Below are positions 16,032 through 24,959 of a DNA stretch of 64,000 bases, one piece after another. Location of the stretch: contig NZ_JSYK01000002.1 of the NCBI RefSeq assembly GCF_000812875.1, positions 248,001-312,000 of the forward strand. The letters are read 5' to 3'. The position numbers were made by a program, and so were the translations under genes. The notes beneath the pieces were generated by a model, which was not told where the DNA came from, did no database searches, and saw nothing but the letters and a program-made list of their open reading frames with translations. The DNA is from Kaistella solincola. GTDB taxonomy: Bacteria; Bacteroidota; Bacteroidia; Flavobacteriales; Weeksellaceae. Within the stretch, counting starts at the first letter, position 1, and every line of letters begins with the position of its first letter.

Positions 16032-18623
16032 TTATTCCGCCTGGCGGAAAACCAAACCGCTTTCCTCGAAATAATCTAAAATAATCCGATCGCCGTCGTT
16101 TACATTTCCGGCAAGAATTTCTTTCGATAATTTATTCAGCACTTCCTGCTGCAAAACTCTTTTCAAAGGTCGCGCACCAAAACTTGGGTCGTAACCACGG
16201 TTGGTGATATATTTTACCGCATCGTCTGTAGCGGTCATAATGATGCCGCGTTTTGCCAGCATTTCATTGAAACCACGAAGCTGGTAATGCACGATTTTGC
16301 CGATTTCTTTGATGTTCAAAGGTTGGAAAAGTACCGTTTCATCAATTCTGTTTAAAAATTCCGGTCTTAAAGTCTGTTTCAGCAAGCTGAAAACTTCTTC
16401 TTTTGTTTTTGCAACAACTTCGTCCACATTTTCTTCGGTGATTTTCTGGAAATTTTCCTGAATTAAATGCGAACCTAAATTCGAGGTCATAATGATAATG
16501 GAATTTTTGAAATTCACGACGCGGCCTTTGTTATCAGTCAAACGACCATCATCTAAAACCTGAAGCAAAGTGTTGAAAACATCGGGGTGCGCTTTTTCAA
16601 TTTCATCTAAAAGCACCACGGAATATGGTCTGCGACGAACGGCTTCTGTTAACTGGCCGCCTTCGTCATAACCCACATAGCCCGGAGGCGCGCCGACCAA
16701 TCGCGACACCGAATGTCTTTCCTGATATTCGCTCATATCAATTCGCGTCATATTATTTTCGTCATCGAAAAGATATTCGGCGAGCGCTTTTGCAAGTTCA
16801 GTTTTACCAACGCCAGTTGTTCCTAAAAATAGGAAGCTTCCGATCGGTTTTTTTTCATCATTCAAGCCCGCGCGGTTTCTGCGGATCGCATCGGCAACAG
16901 ATTCTATTGCTTCTTCCTGACCAACAACGCGCTTATGCAGCTCGTCTTCAAGGTGAAGAAGTTTTTCACGTTCAGATTGCAGAAGTTTGGTCACCGGAAT
17001 TCCCGTCCATTTTGAAATGACTTCGGAAATATTTTCGGCGGTGACTTCTTCTTTGATCAGTTCATTCTGATGGTTTTGCATTTCAAGCTCCAAAGTATGC
17101 AAAGCATTTTCTTTTTCTTTGATTTTACCATACTGAATTTCGGCAACTTTGGCATAATCACCGGCTCTGGAAGCGCGTTCGGCTTCTAATTTCAGCGCTT
17201 CAATATCTTTTTTAATGGTGGTTAGATCTTCAGATTTTTGCTTTTCTTTCAGCCATTTTGCATTAATTTCATTCCGCTCTTCGGAAACCCGGGAAATATC
17301 TTCTTTTAAATGCTGAACTTTAATATCATTTCCTTCTCTAGAAATTGCTGCTAATTCAATTTCCATCTGCATTAATTTTCGGTCTAAAACATCCAATTCT
17401 TCCGGTTTTGAGTTGATTTCCATTCGCAATTTAGCGGAAGCTTCATCAATTAAATCAATGGCTTTATCCGGTAAAAAACGGTCGGAAATATAACGTTGCG
17501 ACTGCTCCACCGCAGCGATAATCGCTTCATCTTTGATGCGGACTTTGTGATGCGCTTCGTATTTATCTTTAATTCCACGCAAAATAGAAATCGCAGATTC
17601 CGTGTCAGGTTCTTCAACCATAACCTTTTGGAAACGTCTTTCTAAAGCTTTATCTTTTTCGAAATATTTTTGATATTCATTTAAAGTCGTGGCACCAATC
17701 GCGCGAAGTTCACCTCTAGCCAAAGCCGGTTTTAAAATATTTGCTGCATCCATCGCACCTTCGCCACCGCCGGCACCAACCAGCGTGTGAATTTCATCGA
17801 TGAAAAGAATGATTTGCCCGTCGGATTTTATGACTTCGTTCACCACAGATTTCAGCCTTTCTTCAAATTCACCTTTGTATTTTGCACCGGCAATCAACGC
17901 GCCCATATCCAGCGAAAACAAGGTTTTGTCTTGCAAATTTTCTGGGATATCTCCGGAAATAATTCGGTGCGCAATACCTTCCGCAATTGCCGTTTTTCCG
18001 ACTCCGGGTTCACCAATTAAGATTGGGTTATTTTTGGTTCGACGGGAAAGAATCTGTAAAACGCGGCGGATTTCTTCATCCCGCCCGATAACGGGATCGA
18101 GTTTTCCTTCGGCGGCGAGTTCGTTGAAGTTTTTCGCGTATTTATTTAAACTTTGGTAGGTTTCTTCCGAGCTTGCGGAAGTTGCTTTCGAGCCTTTTCT
18201 TAATTCTTTTATTGCGGTTTCAAGCGTGTTTTTGGTAACGCCCATGTCTTTCAGCATTTGCGAAACCGGCGAACCTACTTCAAAAAGTGAAAGCCACAAA
18301 TGTTCGATGGTTACGAATTCGTCGCCCATTTTCTTGGCGATATTCGGCGCATCGAGCAAAATTTTATTTGTGGATTGCGAGAGGTAAATATTTCCACCTT
18401 CTACTTTCGGTAGTTTTTCGAGATTTTCACGGTTTCTTTCGCGTACTAAATAAAGTTCAGCTTCAGATTTTTTAAGCAAAAACTCGGAAATATTTTCATC
18501 AACCTGAAAAATTCCTTCCAATAAATGTTGTGGTTCAATGCTTTGATTCCCGAATTCCATCGCAATTTGCTGCGCTTTCTGTATGGCTTCCTGAGATTTT
18601 ACGGTATATTGATTCAGATTCAT
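16032..18623 (-). CDS. clpB: ATP-dependent chaperone ClpB
   Basis: An 863-residue Hsp100 disaggregase that works with DnaK to rescue aggregated proteins. The N-terminal Clp repeat domain covers about residues 1-145, AAA+ domain 1 has Walker A GEPGVGKT near residue 204, the coiled-coil middle domain spans about 405-525 (Leu/Glu/Lys-rich), and AAA+ domain 2 has GTTGVGKT near residue 600, followed by the SGYVGYDEGG-type pore region (PPGYVGYDEGG). Length is normal. It stands alone with its own terminator. A TGACAGA sequence about 90 bp upstream resembles one before groES. Confidence 0.97.
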   Translation of the reverse strand: MNLNQYTVKSQEAIQKAQQIAMEFGNQSIEPQHLLEGIFQVDENISEFLLKKSEAELYLVRERNRENLEKLPKVEGGNIYLSQSTNKILLDAPNIAKKMGDEFVTIEHLWLSLFEVGSPVSQMLKDMGVTKNTLETAIKELRKGSKATSASSEETYQSLNKYAKNFNELAAEGKLDPVIGRDEEIRRVLQILSRRTKNNPILIGEPGVGKTAIAEGIAHRIISGDIPENLQDKTLFSLDMGALIAGAKYKGEFEERLKSVVNEVIKSDGQIILFIDEIHTLVGAGGGEGAMDAANILKPALARGELRAIGATTLNEYQKYFEKDKALERRFQKVMVEEPDTESAISILRGIKDKYEAHHKVRIKDEAIIAAVEQSQRYISDRFLPDKAIDLIDEASAKLRMEINSKPEELDVLDRKLMQMEIELAAISREGNDIKVQHLKEDISRVSEERNEINAKWLKEKQKSEDLTTIKKDIEALKLEAERASRAGDYAKVAEIQYGKIKEKENALHTLELEMQNHQNELIKEEVTAENISEVISKWTGIPVTKLLQSEREKLLHLEDELHKRVVGQEEAIESVADAIRRNRAGLNDEKKPIGSFLFLGTTGVGKTELAKALAEYLFDDENNMTRIDMSEYQERHSVSRLVGAPPGYVGYDEGGQLTEAVRRRPYSVVLLDEIEKAHPDVFNTLLQVLDDGRLTDNKGRVVNFKNSIIIMTSNLGSHLIQENFQKITEENVDEVVAKTKEEVFSLLKQTLRPEFLNRIDETVLFQPLNIKEIGKIVHYQLRGFNEMLAKRGIIMTATDDAVKYITNRGYDPSFGARPLKRVLQQEVLNKLSKEILAGNVNDGDRIILDYFEESGLVFRQAE

Positions 18624-18964
18624 AGGAATATTTTTTAATTTTTTGGGAACACGGGGAATTCACTACTTCTGAATTCCCGATGCCTCCAATTCAATCATTT
18701 ATTTAATTCAACTTTCTGTCATCAAAAATTATTCTAACGCATTTATTTGCCGTTATTTAAGCCAATTTTTCCGATTTGCATTTTCTAAAGCACTGGCTTT
18801 CAGTCAATTTTTCCGGATTTAGCAAAATAGCAAAATTCCATTTTTAAAAAATATGCCTTTAAAGGAGGAAATTTTTCTGATTTGAAAAGCAGGTTTCCAA
18901 TTTTTCAGCTTTTAAAAAATAAGTATATTTGTTGAACTCACTTTATTTGAGATTTTTACTTATT
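18624..18964. other. Divergent intergenic region between clpB and paaE
   Basis: A 341-bp gap holds the upstream regions of two divergent genes: the TGACAGAAAG element (18712-18721 on the minus strand) for clpB and the TATATTTG box for paaE. It also contains a weak copy of the short motif (TTTGCCGTTATTTAAGCC, about 18747-18764). I see no gene. Confidence 0.5.
18924..18931 (+). promoter_or_regulatory. -7 promoter box of paaE
   Basis: TATATTTG is a full TAnnTTTG match 33 bp before the ATG at 18965. Its position excludes the in-frame TTG at 18929 as a start, because that codon is part of the box. Confidence 0.6.
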
Positions 18965-20053
18965 ATGCACCATTTCCACCAGCTAAAAACAACAAGAGTT
19001 ACGCGCGAAACCAACGATTGCGTACATATCGCTTTTAAAATACCAGACCATCTCCGCCACGAATTTTCCTTTAAACAAGGGCAATATCTGAATGTAAGAT
19101 TTGTTTTTGAAGGTGAAGATTTGCGCCGCAGCTATTCCATCGTCAACGCGCCGAGCGAAAAAAACAACGAGCTGGAAATTTTGGTGAAACATCTGGAAAA
19201 CGGTAAAGTTTCCACGTATTTAAACCAGGAATTAAAAGGCGGTGATATGCTGGAAGTTCTCGCACCCTCGGGACATTTTTACACGCATTATCATCCGTCA
19301 AACCAAAAAACCTATGTTGGTTTAGCGGCAGGAAGCGGAATTTCGCCGGTTTTATCCAATATTAAAGAAGCACTATTTCAGGAACCTTTAAGTTCAGCTT
19401 ATCTTTTTTTCAGCAATAAAAGTTTTAATGAAATTATATTTAAAAAAGAGATCGATGAGCTGGTAGAAAAATTTCAGGGACGTTTGAAGGTTATTTTTCT
19501 GCTTTCGCGCGAAAAGCATTTTGAGGATGAACTTTTTGAAGGACGAATTTCTGCGGAAAAACTGGATCTTTTGTTTCAAAGGTTTGACCAGATTCCGGTG
19601 CAGGATTCCACCTATTTTATTTGCGGACCTTCGGAAATGATTAAAGGAATTTCAGATTATCTGAAAAAGGAAAAGAAAGTTCCGTCTTTACAGATTATGT
19701 ATGAATATTACGTTGCGCCCGATCAGGAAGGCAATGCAGATATGAGTGAAGAATTTAAAGCTATTCCCAATCTGGAAAGTATGGTAACTTTAATCATCGA
19801 TGATGATGAATATTCGTTTCACCTGAATTCCAAGAAAAAAAGCATTCTGGATCAGGCGTTAGACGAGAAACTTCCGGTACCGTTTGCGTGCAAAGGCGGC
19901 GTTTGCTGTACCTGCAAAGCACAGGTGATGGAAGGTGAAGTATTTATGGAAAAAAACTTTGCGCTGACCGAAGATGAGGTGGAGCGCGGTTTTGTACTGA
20001 CGTGCCAATGTCACCCGACGACCAATGTGGTGATGTTGAACTACGACGTTTAA
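18965..20053 (+). CDS. paaE: Phenylacetyl-CoA epoxidase reductase subunit-like (PaaE)
   Basis: A 362-residue NAD(P)H-dependent flavin/iron-sulfur oxidoreductase. The FAD-binding domain carries RRSYSIVNAPSE (about 55-66), the nucleotide domain has GLAAGSGISPVLSNIKEA and the YFICGPSEMI signature, and a C-terminal plant-type 2Fe-2S ferredoxin has Cys309-x4-Cys314-x2-Cys317 and a fourth Cys in LTCQC. This is the PaaE layout, which passes electrons to the PaaAC oxygenase. The ATG at 18965 was chosen because the earlier TTG falls in the promoter. The paaBCD genes are missing, so its physiological acceptor is uncertain. Confidence 0.88.
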   Translation: MHHFHQLKTTRVTRETNDCVHIAFKIPDHLRHEFSFKQGQYLNVRFVFEGEDLRRSYSIVNAPSEKNNELEILVKHLENGKVSTYLNQELKGGDMLEVLAPSGHFYTHYHPSNQKTYVGLAAGSGISPVLSNIKEALFQEPLSSAYLFFSNKSFNEIIFKKEIDELVEKFQGRLKVIFLLSREKHFEDELFEGRISAEKLDLLFQRFDQIPVQDSTYFICGPSEMIKGISDYLKKEKKVPSLQIMYEYYVAPDQEGNADMSEEFKAIPNLESMVTLIIDDDEYSFHLNSKKKSILDQALDEKLPVPFACKGGVCCTCKAQVMEGEVFMEKNFALTEDEVERGFVLTCQCHPTTNVVMLNYDV

Positions 20054-20077
20054 GTGAAATTAAAAAAAACAGAAAAA

Positions 20078-20329
20078 ATGGCAAGTTGGAAATTTGCTTC
20101 GATTATCGAAGAAGACAAAGAATTTAAAGTAGAAGGATTGAATATCTGGAACTATTATTGGCATTGCTCTGACCGCAAGATTGAAGTGATTGGTCCGAAA
20201 ACCGGAAACCCGTACCAGTTTAATGAGTACGAAATCCGAAGTCCGGAAAAAACCGTAACTTTTGTAGCCGGCGAATTTTCCGACGGCAAAATCGGACTTT
20301 ATTTAAAAGAGGAAGAATCGATTAATTAA
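20078..20329 (+). CDS. Small unknown protein between paaE and paaA
   Basis: An 83-residue soluble protein (start ATG at 20078; an in-frame GTG at 20054 is less likely because it abuts the paaE stop and adds a Lys-rich tail). It is rich in Trp/Tyr around residues 20-32 (GLNIWNYYWHCSDRK) and in acidic residues. I do not recognise a family. It lies 24 bp after paaE and 114 bp before paaA on the same strand, so it is probably co-transcribed; a role with the reductase/oxygenase is only an inference from position. Confidence 0.7.
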   Translation: MASWKFASIIEEDKEFKVEGLNIWNYYWHCSDRKIEVIGPKTGNPYQFNEYEIRSPEKTVTFVAGEFSDGKIGLYLKEEESIN

Positions 20330-20443
20330 TTTGAAAATGTGCTGATTTGAAAATGATTTGAAAAAGTACTTTAAACTACACCTTCTAACTCGCAAACTTT
20401 CAAATTCTCAAATTTTTAATTTTTAATTTTCAAAAAAAAAGCA
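20330..20443. repeat. TTTGAAAATG-type simple repeats upstream of paaA
   Basis: This gap contains TTTGAAAATG, ATTTGAAAATG and TTTGAAAAAG spaced by a few bases, and then the inverse forms CTTTCAAATT and CTCAAATTTTT. The same words recur after paaA (21436-21478). No promoter box is evident. Confidence 0.55.
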
Positions 20444-21376
20444 ATGAATAACGATAAATTTTTAGAATACGTACAGGCAGAAAATAAGGTCGAACCAAAA
20501 GATGTAATGCCCGATGATTACCGAAAACTGCTCGTACGCCAGATTTCTCAGCACGCGCACTCCGAAATAGTTGGAATGTTGCCCGAAGCCAACTGGATTT
20601 CCCGCGCGCCCACGCTCCGACGAAAAATGGCACTTTTAGCAAAAATTCAGGATGAAGCCGGCCACGGTCTCTATTTATACGCCGCAACAGAAACTCTGAA
20701 CAACGGTGAAATAGCGGCCGACCGCGATTCTACCTACAACGATATGCTTTCCGGAAAAGCAAAATATTCCAGCATTTTTAATTATCCGGCACTTTCCTGG
20801 GCAGATATTGGCGCCATTGGCTGGCTTGTAGACGGCGCAGCTATTATGAACCAGGTGATGCTGATGGGAAATTCCTACGGTCCGTATTCCCGCGCCATGG
20901 TGAGAATCTGTAAAGAGGAATCTTTTCACCAACGACAGGGTTATGAAATATTGATGACGCTTTGTCGCGGAACTAAAGAGCAGAAAGATTTAGCACAGGA
21001 AGCGTTGAACCGTTTCTGGTGGCCGGCGTTGATGATGTTCGGACCAAACGATGCCGATTCGCCAAATTCCCAAAAATCCATGAATTACCGGGTAAAAAGA
21101 GAAAGCAACGATGCACTTCGTCAAAGATTTGTGGATGTTACCGTTTCCCAGGCAGAATTTTTAGGTTTAAAAATTCCAGACAAAGATTTAAAATGGAATG
21201 AAGAAACGCAGCATTACGATTTCGGTGAATTGCCGTGGGACGAATTTATGGAAGTTTTGAAAGGAAATGGACCCTGCAACAAAAAACGTTTGGAAACCAA
21301 AAGAAAAGCGCAGCGCGAACATTCCTGGGTGAAAGAAGCCGCAATGGCGTATGCTGAAAAGCATGTTTCAGTTTAA
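20444..21376 (+). CDS. paaA: 1,2-phenylacetyl-CoA epoxidase subunit A
   Basis: A 310-residue ferritin-like di-iron oxygenase, the catalytic subunit that epoxidises the ring of phenylacetyl-CoA. The di-iron ligands are visible in two ExxH-type motifs, [13 protein letters not shown] (about residues 67-79) and [13 protein letters not shown] (about 154-166), with the PaaA-specific start of [16 protein letters not shown]. Length equals the usual 309-330. In known systems PaaA needs PaaC for stability and PaaB, D and E for activity; here no paaB, paaC or paaD follows, and hutG begins 118 bp later. Function in this strain is therefore doubtful unless the other subunits lie elsewhere. Confidence 0.95.
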   Translation: MNNDKFLEYVQAENKVEPKDVMPDDYRKLLVRQISQHAHSEIVGMLPEANWISRAPTLRRKMALLAKIQDEAGHGLYLYAATETLNNGEIAADRDSTYNDMLSGKAKYSSIFNYPALSWADIGAIGWLVDGAAIMNQVMLMGNSYGPYSRAMVRICKEESFHQRQGYEILMTLCRGTKEQKDLAQEALNRFWWPALMMFGPNDADSPNSQKSMNYRVKRESNDALRQRFVDVTVSQAEFLGLKIPDKDLKWNEETQHYDFGELPWDEFMEVLKGNGPCNKKRLETKRKAQREHSWVKEAAMAYAEKHVSV

Positions 21377-21435
21377 ATAAACTTTAGACTGAAACCGAAA
21401 AGTCTTTCCCAGCTATTTCCGCACACCAACAAATT

Positions 21436-21480
21436 TTCAGATTTTCAAATTTTCAAATCATCACATTTTCAAATCGCAAA
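21436..21480. repeat. TTTTCAAAT simple repeats between paaA and hutG
   Basis: Four copies of the word TTTTCAAAT (or a close variant) stand in 45 bp. They are the inverse of the words before paaA, so paaA is flanked by inverted low-complexity repeats. Confidence 0.55.
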
Positions 21481-21494
21481 TCTCAAACTAAAAT

Positions 21495-22418
21495 ATGATT
21501 TGGCAAGGACGTTTCGATGGTGAAGAACCACTCTATCACCGAGTTTTCCAACGTGTCACCGAAGAAAGCAGTTATGAAGTCATTAATGAAAATGATTTTG
21601 TGCTGCACGGTTTTGCGGTGGACGAAGGTGTAAAACGAAATAAAGGTCGCGAAGGGGCCAAAAACGCGCCCGATATTATCCGAAGAAATACCGTGAATTT
21701 CCCGATTGTCAATCCGCATTTCGCGCTGAAAGATTTCGGAAATATTTCTTGTGAAGATGGTGATTTAGAAAAATCCCAAAAAAACCTCGCTGAAGCCGTT
21801 AAAAAAACTTTAGAACAAAAAGGAAAATCTTTGGTTTTCGGTGGCGGACATGAAGTGATGTTCGCGCATTTTTCCGGCATTAAAGCCGCTTTTCCGGAAA
21901 AGAAAATCGGAATCATCAATTTTGATGCGCATTTTGATAACCGGGAAATCGACAAAAATATCGGCGCAACTTCCGGAACGGGATTTTGGCAAATCGCACA
22001 AGAAGGCGATTTAAATTCATTACACATCGGAATTCAAAGAAATTCAAATACTTTAAAATTGTTCGATAGCGCTCATCAGATGGGAATGAAATACATTTTG
22101 GCGGAAGAGTTGTTTTTCGAAAATTTGCCGGTTTTGTACCCAAAAATTGAGGAGTTCATTGCGGATGTGGATTTGCTTTACATCACCATTTGTATGGATG
22201 TTTTCAATGCGGCAATAGCGCCGGGCATTTCTGCGCCTGCTTATAACGGGATTTTTGCGGATGCGGCTTTTATGCATTTGTATAAGCATATTTTCGATTC
22301 AAATAAAGTAATCGCGCTGGATGTTGCGGAAGTGAACCCAAATTTCGACGAAAATGAAAGAACTGCAAGATTAGCCGCGGCGCTGGTGAATGAGTGGTTT
22401 ATGGTGAGTTCATTTTAA
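21495..22418 (+). CDS. hutG: Arginase-family protein, probable formimidoylglutamase
   Basis: A 307-residue member of the ureohydrolase (arginase) family. The Mn ligands are visible in GGGHE (about 113-117), NFDAHFDNR (DxHxD type, about 140-148) and the late segment ICMDVFNAAIAPGISAP, which corresponds to SxDxDxxDPxxAPG. The sequence is closest in style to formimidoylglutamase HutG, which yields glutamate and formamide from N-formimidoyl-glutamate in histidine breakdown. No other hut gene is nearby, so an agmatinase- or arginase-like activity cannot be ruled out. Cytoplasmic. Confidence 0.8.
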   Translation: MIWQGRFDGEEPLYHRVFQRVTEESSYEVINENDFVLHGFAVDEGVKRNKGREGAKNAPDIIRRNTVNFPIVNPHFALKDFGNISCEDGDLEKSQKNLAEAVKKTLEQKGKSLVFGGGHEVMFAHFSGIKAAFPEKKIGIINFDAHFDNREIDKNIGATSGTGFWQIAQEGDLNSLHIGIQRNSNTLKLFDSAHQMGMKYILAEELFFENLPVLYPKIEEFIADVDLLYITICMDVFNAAIAPGISAPAYNGIFADAAFMHLYKHIFDSNKVIALDVAEVNPNFDENERTARLAAALVNEWFMVSSF

Positions 22419-22527
22419 AAAAAATCGGGTTAAAAAGACATTTTTTCTAAATTTCTATTTTCAATTTTAATAAAATTTAATCTGAAGTTTTTCTATTTCT
22501 ATCGAACCTTACTCAAGAAAATTAGGC

Positions 22528-22535
22528 TATATTTG
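22528..22535 (+). promoter_or_regulatory. Candidate -7 box upstream of a 17-codon frame and acpP
   Basis: TATATTTG is a full TAnnTTTG match 19 bp before a 17-codon frame and 140 bp before acpP. It could be a distal acpP promoter. Confidence 0.45.
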
Positions 22536-22553
22536 CCCACTTTTTATAAAATA

Positions 22554-22607
22554 ATGCAGGTAGGAAATTCCGGAAAAAAGCACCGAAGAGCAGGTAAAAA
22601 ATACTAA
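22554..22607 (+). CDS. Possible 17-aa basic peptide
   Basis: A short frame (ATG 22554, TAA 22605-22607) encodes MQVGNSGKKHRRAGKKY, with seven Lys/Arg and one His in 17 residues. It lies 19 bp behind a good promoter box and ends just before a second one that serves acpP. I know no family for it. It may be an unannotated small ribosome-associated peptide, a leader peptide, or chance. Confidence 0.25.
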   Translation: MQVGNSGKKHRRAGKKY

Positions 22608-22634
22608 AAAAAGTGCTACTAATAAAGAATTTTA

Positions 22635-22642
22635 TATATTTG
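22635..22642 (+). promoter_or_regulatory. -7 promoter box of acpP
   Basis: TATATTTG matches TAnnTTTG 33 bp before the acpP ATG at 22675. Confidence 0.65.
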
Positions 22643-22674
22643 CAGCAACTAACAATTAATTAAAATTTAATACT

Positions 22675-22914
22675 ATGTCAGACATTGCATCAAGAGTAAA
22701 AGCGATTATCGCTGATAAACTCGACGTTGAAGAAACGGAAGTAACTCCAGAAGCTAGCTTTACTAATGATTTAGGAGCTGATTCTTTGGACACTGTAGAA
22801 CTAATTATGGAATTCGAAAAAGAATTTAACATTCAGATTCCTGATGACCAAGCAGAAAAAATTACAACGGTAGGACACGCTATTGCTTACATTGAAGAAG
22901 TAGTGAACAAATAA
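22675..22914 (+). CDS. acpP: Acyl carrier protein
   Basis: A 79-residue acidic carrier protein for fatty-acid synthesis. The phosphopantetheine attachment site is Ser37 in [10 protein letters not shown]. Length and the four-helix layout are standard. It is followed by fabF with a 24-bp gap, the order found in most bacteria, and then by rnc. The holo form would be a substrate of the AcpH-like phosphodiesterase encoded at 32830-33402. Confidence 0.98.
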   Translation: MSDIASRVKAIIADKLDVEETEVTPEASFTNDLGADSLDTVELIMEFEKEFNIQIPDDQAEKITTVGHAIAYIEEVVNK

Positions 22915-22938
22915 TATTCTATCACAAAGAAAAGATTT

Positions 22939-24183
22939 ATGGAATTAAAAAGAGTAGTTGTTACCGGCTTCGGCGCTATTACACCTGTAGGAAAAAATGC
23001 CAAAGATTTCTGGGAAAGCCTTGTGAAAGGTGAGAGCGGTGCTGCTCCTATTACTCTTTTTGATGCCAGAAACTTTAAAACCAAATTTGCGTGCGAGGTT
23101 AAAAACTTCGATCCATTGGAGCATTTCGATAAGAAAGAAGCGAAGAAAATGGATAGAAACACGCAACTGGGCGTTGTTGCCGCGCGCGAAGCCGTGGCAC
23201 ATTCCCGAATTATGGAAGGCGAACTTGATAAAAACCGAGTTGGCGTAATCTGGGGCTCCGGAATTGGCGGTCTGGAAACTTTCGAACAGGAGGTACTGGG
23301 CTGGGCAAACACGGAAATCCCGCGTTTCAACCCGTTTTTTATTCCAAAAATGATTGCCGATATCACTGGCGGTCAAATTTCTATTGAATACGGTTTTCAC
23401 GGACCGAACTACACGACAGTTTCTGCGTGTGCTTCTTCTGCGAACGCGATTATCGATTCTAAAATGCTTATTCAGCTCGGCAAAGCAGACGTTATTGTCT
23501 GCGGTGGTTCTGAAGCTGCTGTTACAGCGAGCGGCGTAGGTGGTTTTAATGCCATGATGGCGCTTTCAACCCGAAACGACGATCCAAAAACTGCTTCCCG
23601 ACCTTTTGACAAAGACCGCGACGGTTTTGTTTTGGGCGAAGGAGCAGGAACTATTATTTTAGAAGAATATGAGCATGCGGTAAAACGTGGCGCAACCATT
23701 TATGCTGAACTTAAAGGCGGCGGAATGAGTGCTGATGCTTATCACATGACTGCTCCGCATCCTGAAGGTTTAGGCGCTTATCTGGTAATGAAAAATTGCC
23801 TGGAAGATGCCGGAATAAGTGCGGACGAAGTGGATCACATCAATATGCACGGAACTTCTACTCCATTAGGCGATATTGCGGAATCCAACGCGATCTCGAA
23901 ACTTTTAGGTGAACATGCGTTTGACATTCAGATCAATTCCACAAAATCAATGACCGGTCACTTATTAGGTGCTGCGGGCGTTGTGGAAGCTATTGCCGCA
24001 ATCCATACCATTATCCACAATATTGTTCCTCCAACGATCAATCATTTCACGGATGATGAAAAAATTGACAGTCGACTGAACTTTACTTTCCACCACGCAG
24101 TGGAAAAAGAAGTAAATGTAGCGATGAGCAATACTTTCGGTTTTGGCGGGCATAATGCGTGCGTACTTTTCACTAAAATCTAA
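22939..24183 (+). CDS. fabF: Beta-ketoacyl-ACP synthase II
   Basis: A 414-residue condensing enzyme that elongates acyl-ACP with malonyl-ACP. The Cys-His-His active site is complete: Cys164 in VSACASS, His304 in NMHGTSTPLGD and His341 in STKSMTGHLLGAAG. Length equals the E. coli enzyme. It sits between acpP and rnc in a single transcript. Confidence 0.98.
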   Translation: MELKRVVVTGFGAITPVGKNAKDFWESLVKGESGAAPITLFDARNFKTKFACEVKNFDPLEHFDKKEAKKMDRNTQLGVVAAREAVAHSRIMEGELDKNRVGVIWGSGIGGLETFEQEVLGWANTEIPRFNPFFIPKMIADITGGQISIEYGFHGPNYTTVSACASSANAIIDSKMLIQLGKADVIVCGGSEAAVTASGVGGFNAMMALSTRNDDPKTASRPFDKDRDGFVLGEGAGTIILEEYEHAVKRGATIYAELKGGGMSADAYHMTAPHPEGLGAYLVMKNCLEDAGISADEVDHINMHGTSTPLGDIAESNAISKLLGEHAFDIQINSTKSMTGHLLGAAGVVEAIAAIHTIIHNIVPPTINHFTDDEKIDSRLNFTFHHAVEKEVNVAMSNTFGFGGHNACVLFTKI

Positions 24184-24194
24184 GAACTTCAACA

Positions 24195-24959
24195 ATGGAG
24201 TTACAGAAATACCTTTCTAAATTCCTGGTCAGAAGAAAAAAAACACTTTCGGAAAAAGATTACCATTTAAGCAATGAAATTACCAAAATCATCGGTTGTT
24301 CCATTCAAAACATCAATCTTTACCGCGAAGCTTTTTCTTTAAAATCGTCTTCGAAATTTAAGCAAAACAACAACTATGAACGCCTGGAATTTTTAGGCGA
24401 TTCTGTCTTGGGAACCATTATTTCCTGTCATTTATTTGCAACATATCCGCACGCGAACGAAGGATATTTAACGCAGATGAAATCTAAAATCGTAAACCGG
24501 AAAAACCTTAATAAATTAGGAACTGAACTCGGTTTACCGAATTTTCTGCAGAATGATTCGCATACGACTTTAAGCGAAAATCTCGCGGGAAATCTTTTCG
24601 AATCGCTTATTGGTGCACTTTACCTGGATTTAGAATACGACACGTGCCGGAGAATTGTACTGGAACGTTTGCTTACGCCGTCGGAAATCAACAAACTTGA
24701 AAATAAGATCGTAAGTTACAAAGGTTTGCTGCTGGAATGGAGCCAGAAAAAAAAGCTGAGTATCCGTTACGAAACTGTCGAAGAAATTCAGGCAAATAGA
24801 AACCTGGTTTTCAGGACGTACGTTTGGCTCGAGAACGAAAGCATTTCTAACGCGACGGAAACCTCTAAGAAAAAAGCTGAAGAAAAAGCAGCACAGCGTG
24901 CCTTCTATATTTTAAATAAAAAACAGTGCATCATTGAAAACCCAAAAGATCATCCTTGA
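24195..24959 (+). CDS. rnc: Ribonuclease III
   Basis: A 254-residue double-strand-specific endoribonuclease for rRNA and mRNA processing. The family signature ERLEFLGDSVLG is at residues 62-73 and the second acidic cluster at NLFESLIGALYLD (about 134-146, with Glu/Asp of the catalytic site). A double-stranded RNA binding domain occupies about residues 170-245, ending KKKAEEKAAQRAFYIL. It starts 11 bp after fabF, and the next gene overlaps its 3' end by 26 bases. Confidence 0.96.
   Translation: MELQKYLSKFLVRRKKTLSEKDYHLSNEITKIIGCSIQNINLYREAFSLKSSSKFKQNNNYERLEFLGDSVLGTIISCHLFATYPHANEGYLTQMKSKIVNRKNLNKLGTELGLPNFLQNDSHTTLSENLAGNLFESLIGALYLDLEYDTCRRIVLERLLTPSEINKLENKIVSYKGLLLEWSQKKKLSIRYETVEEIQANRNLVFRTYVWLENESISNATETSKKKAEEKAAQRAFYILNKKQCIIENPKDHP

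Noticed and set aside
18929-18964. TTG start for paaE upstream of the ATG
   Set aside because: The TTG is part of the TATATTTG promoter box and so lies before the transcript.
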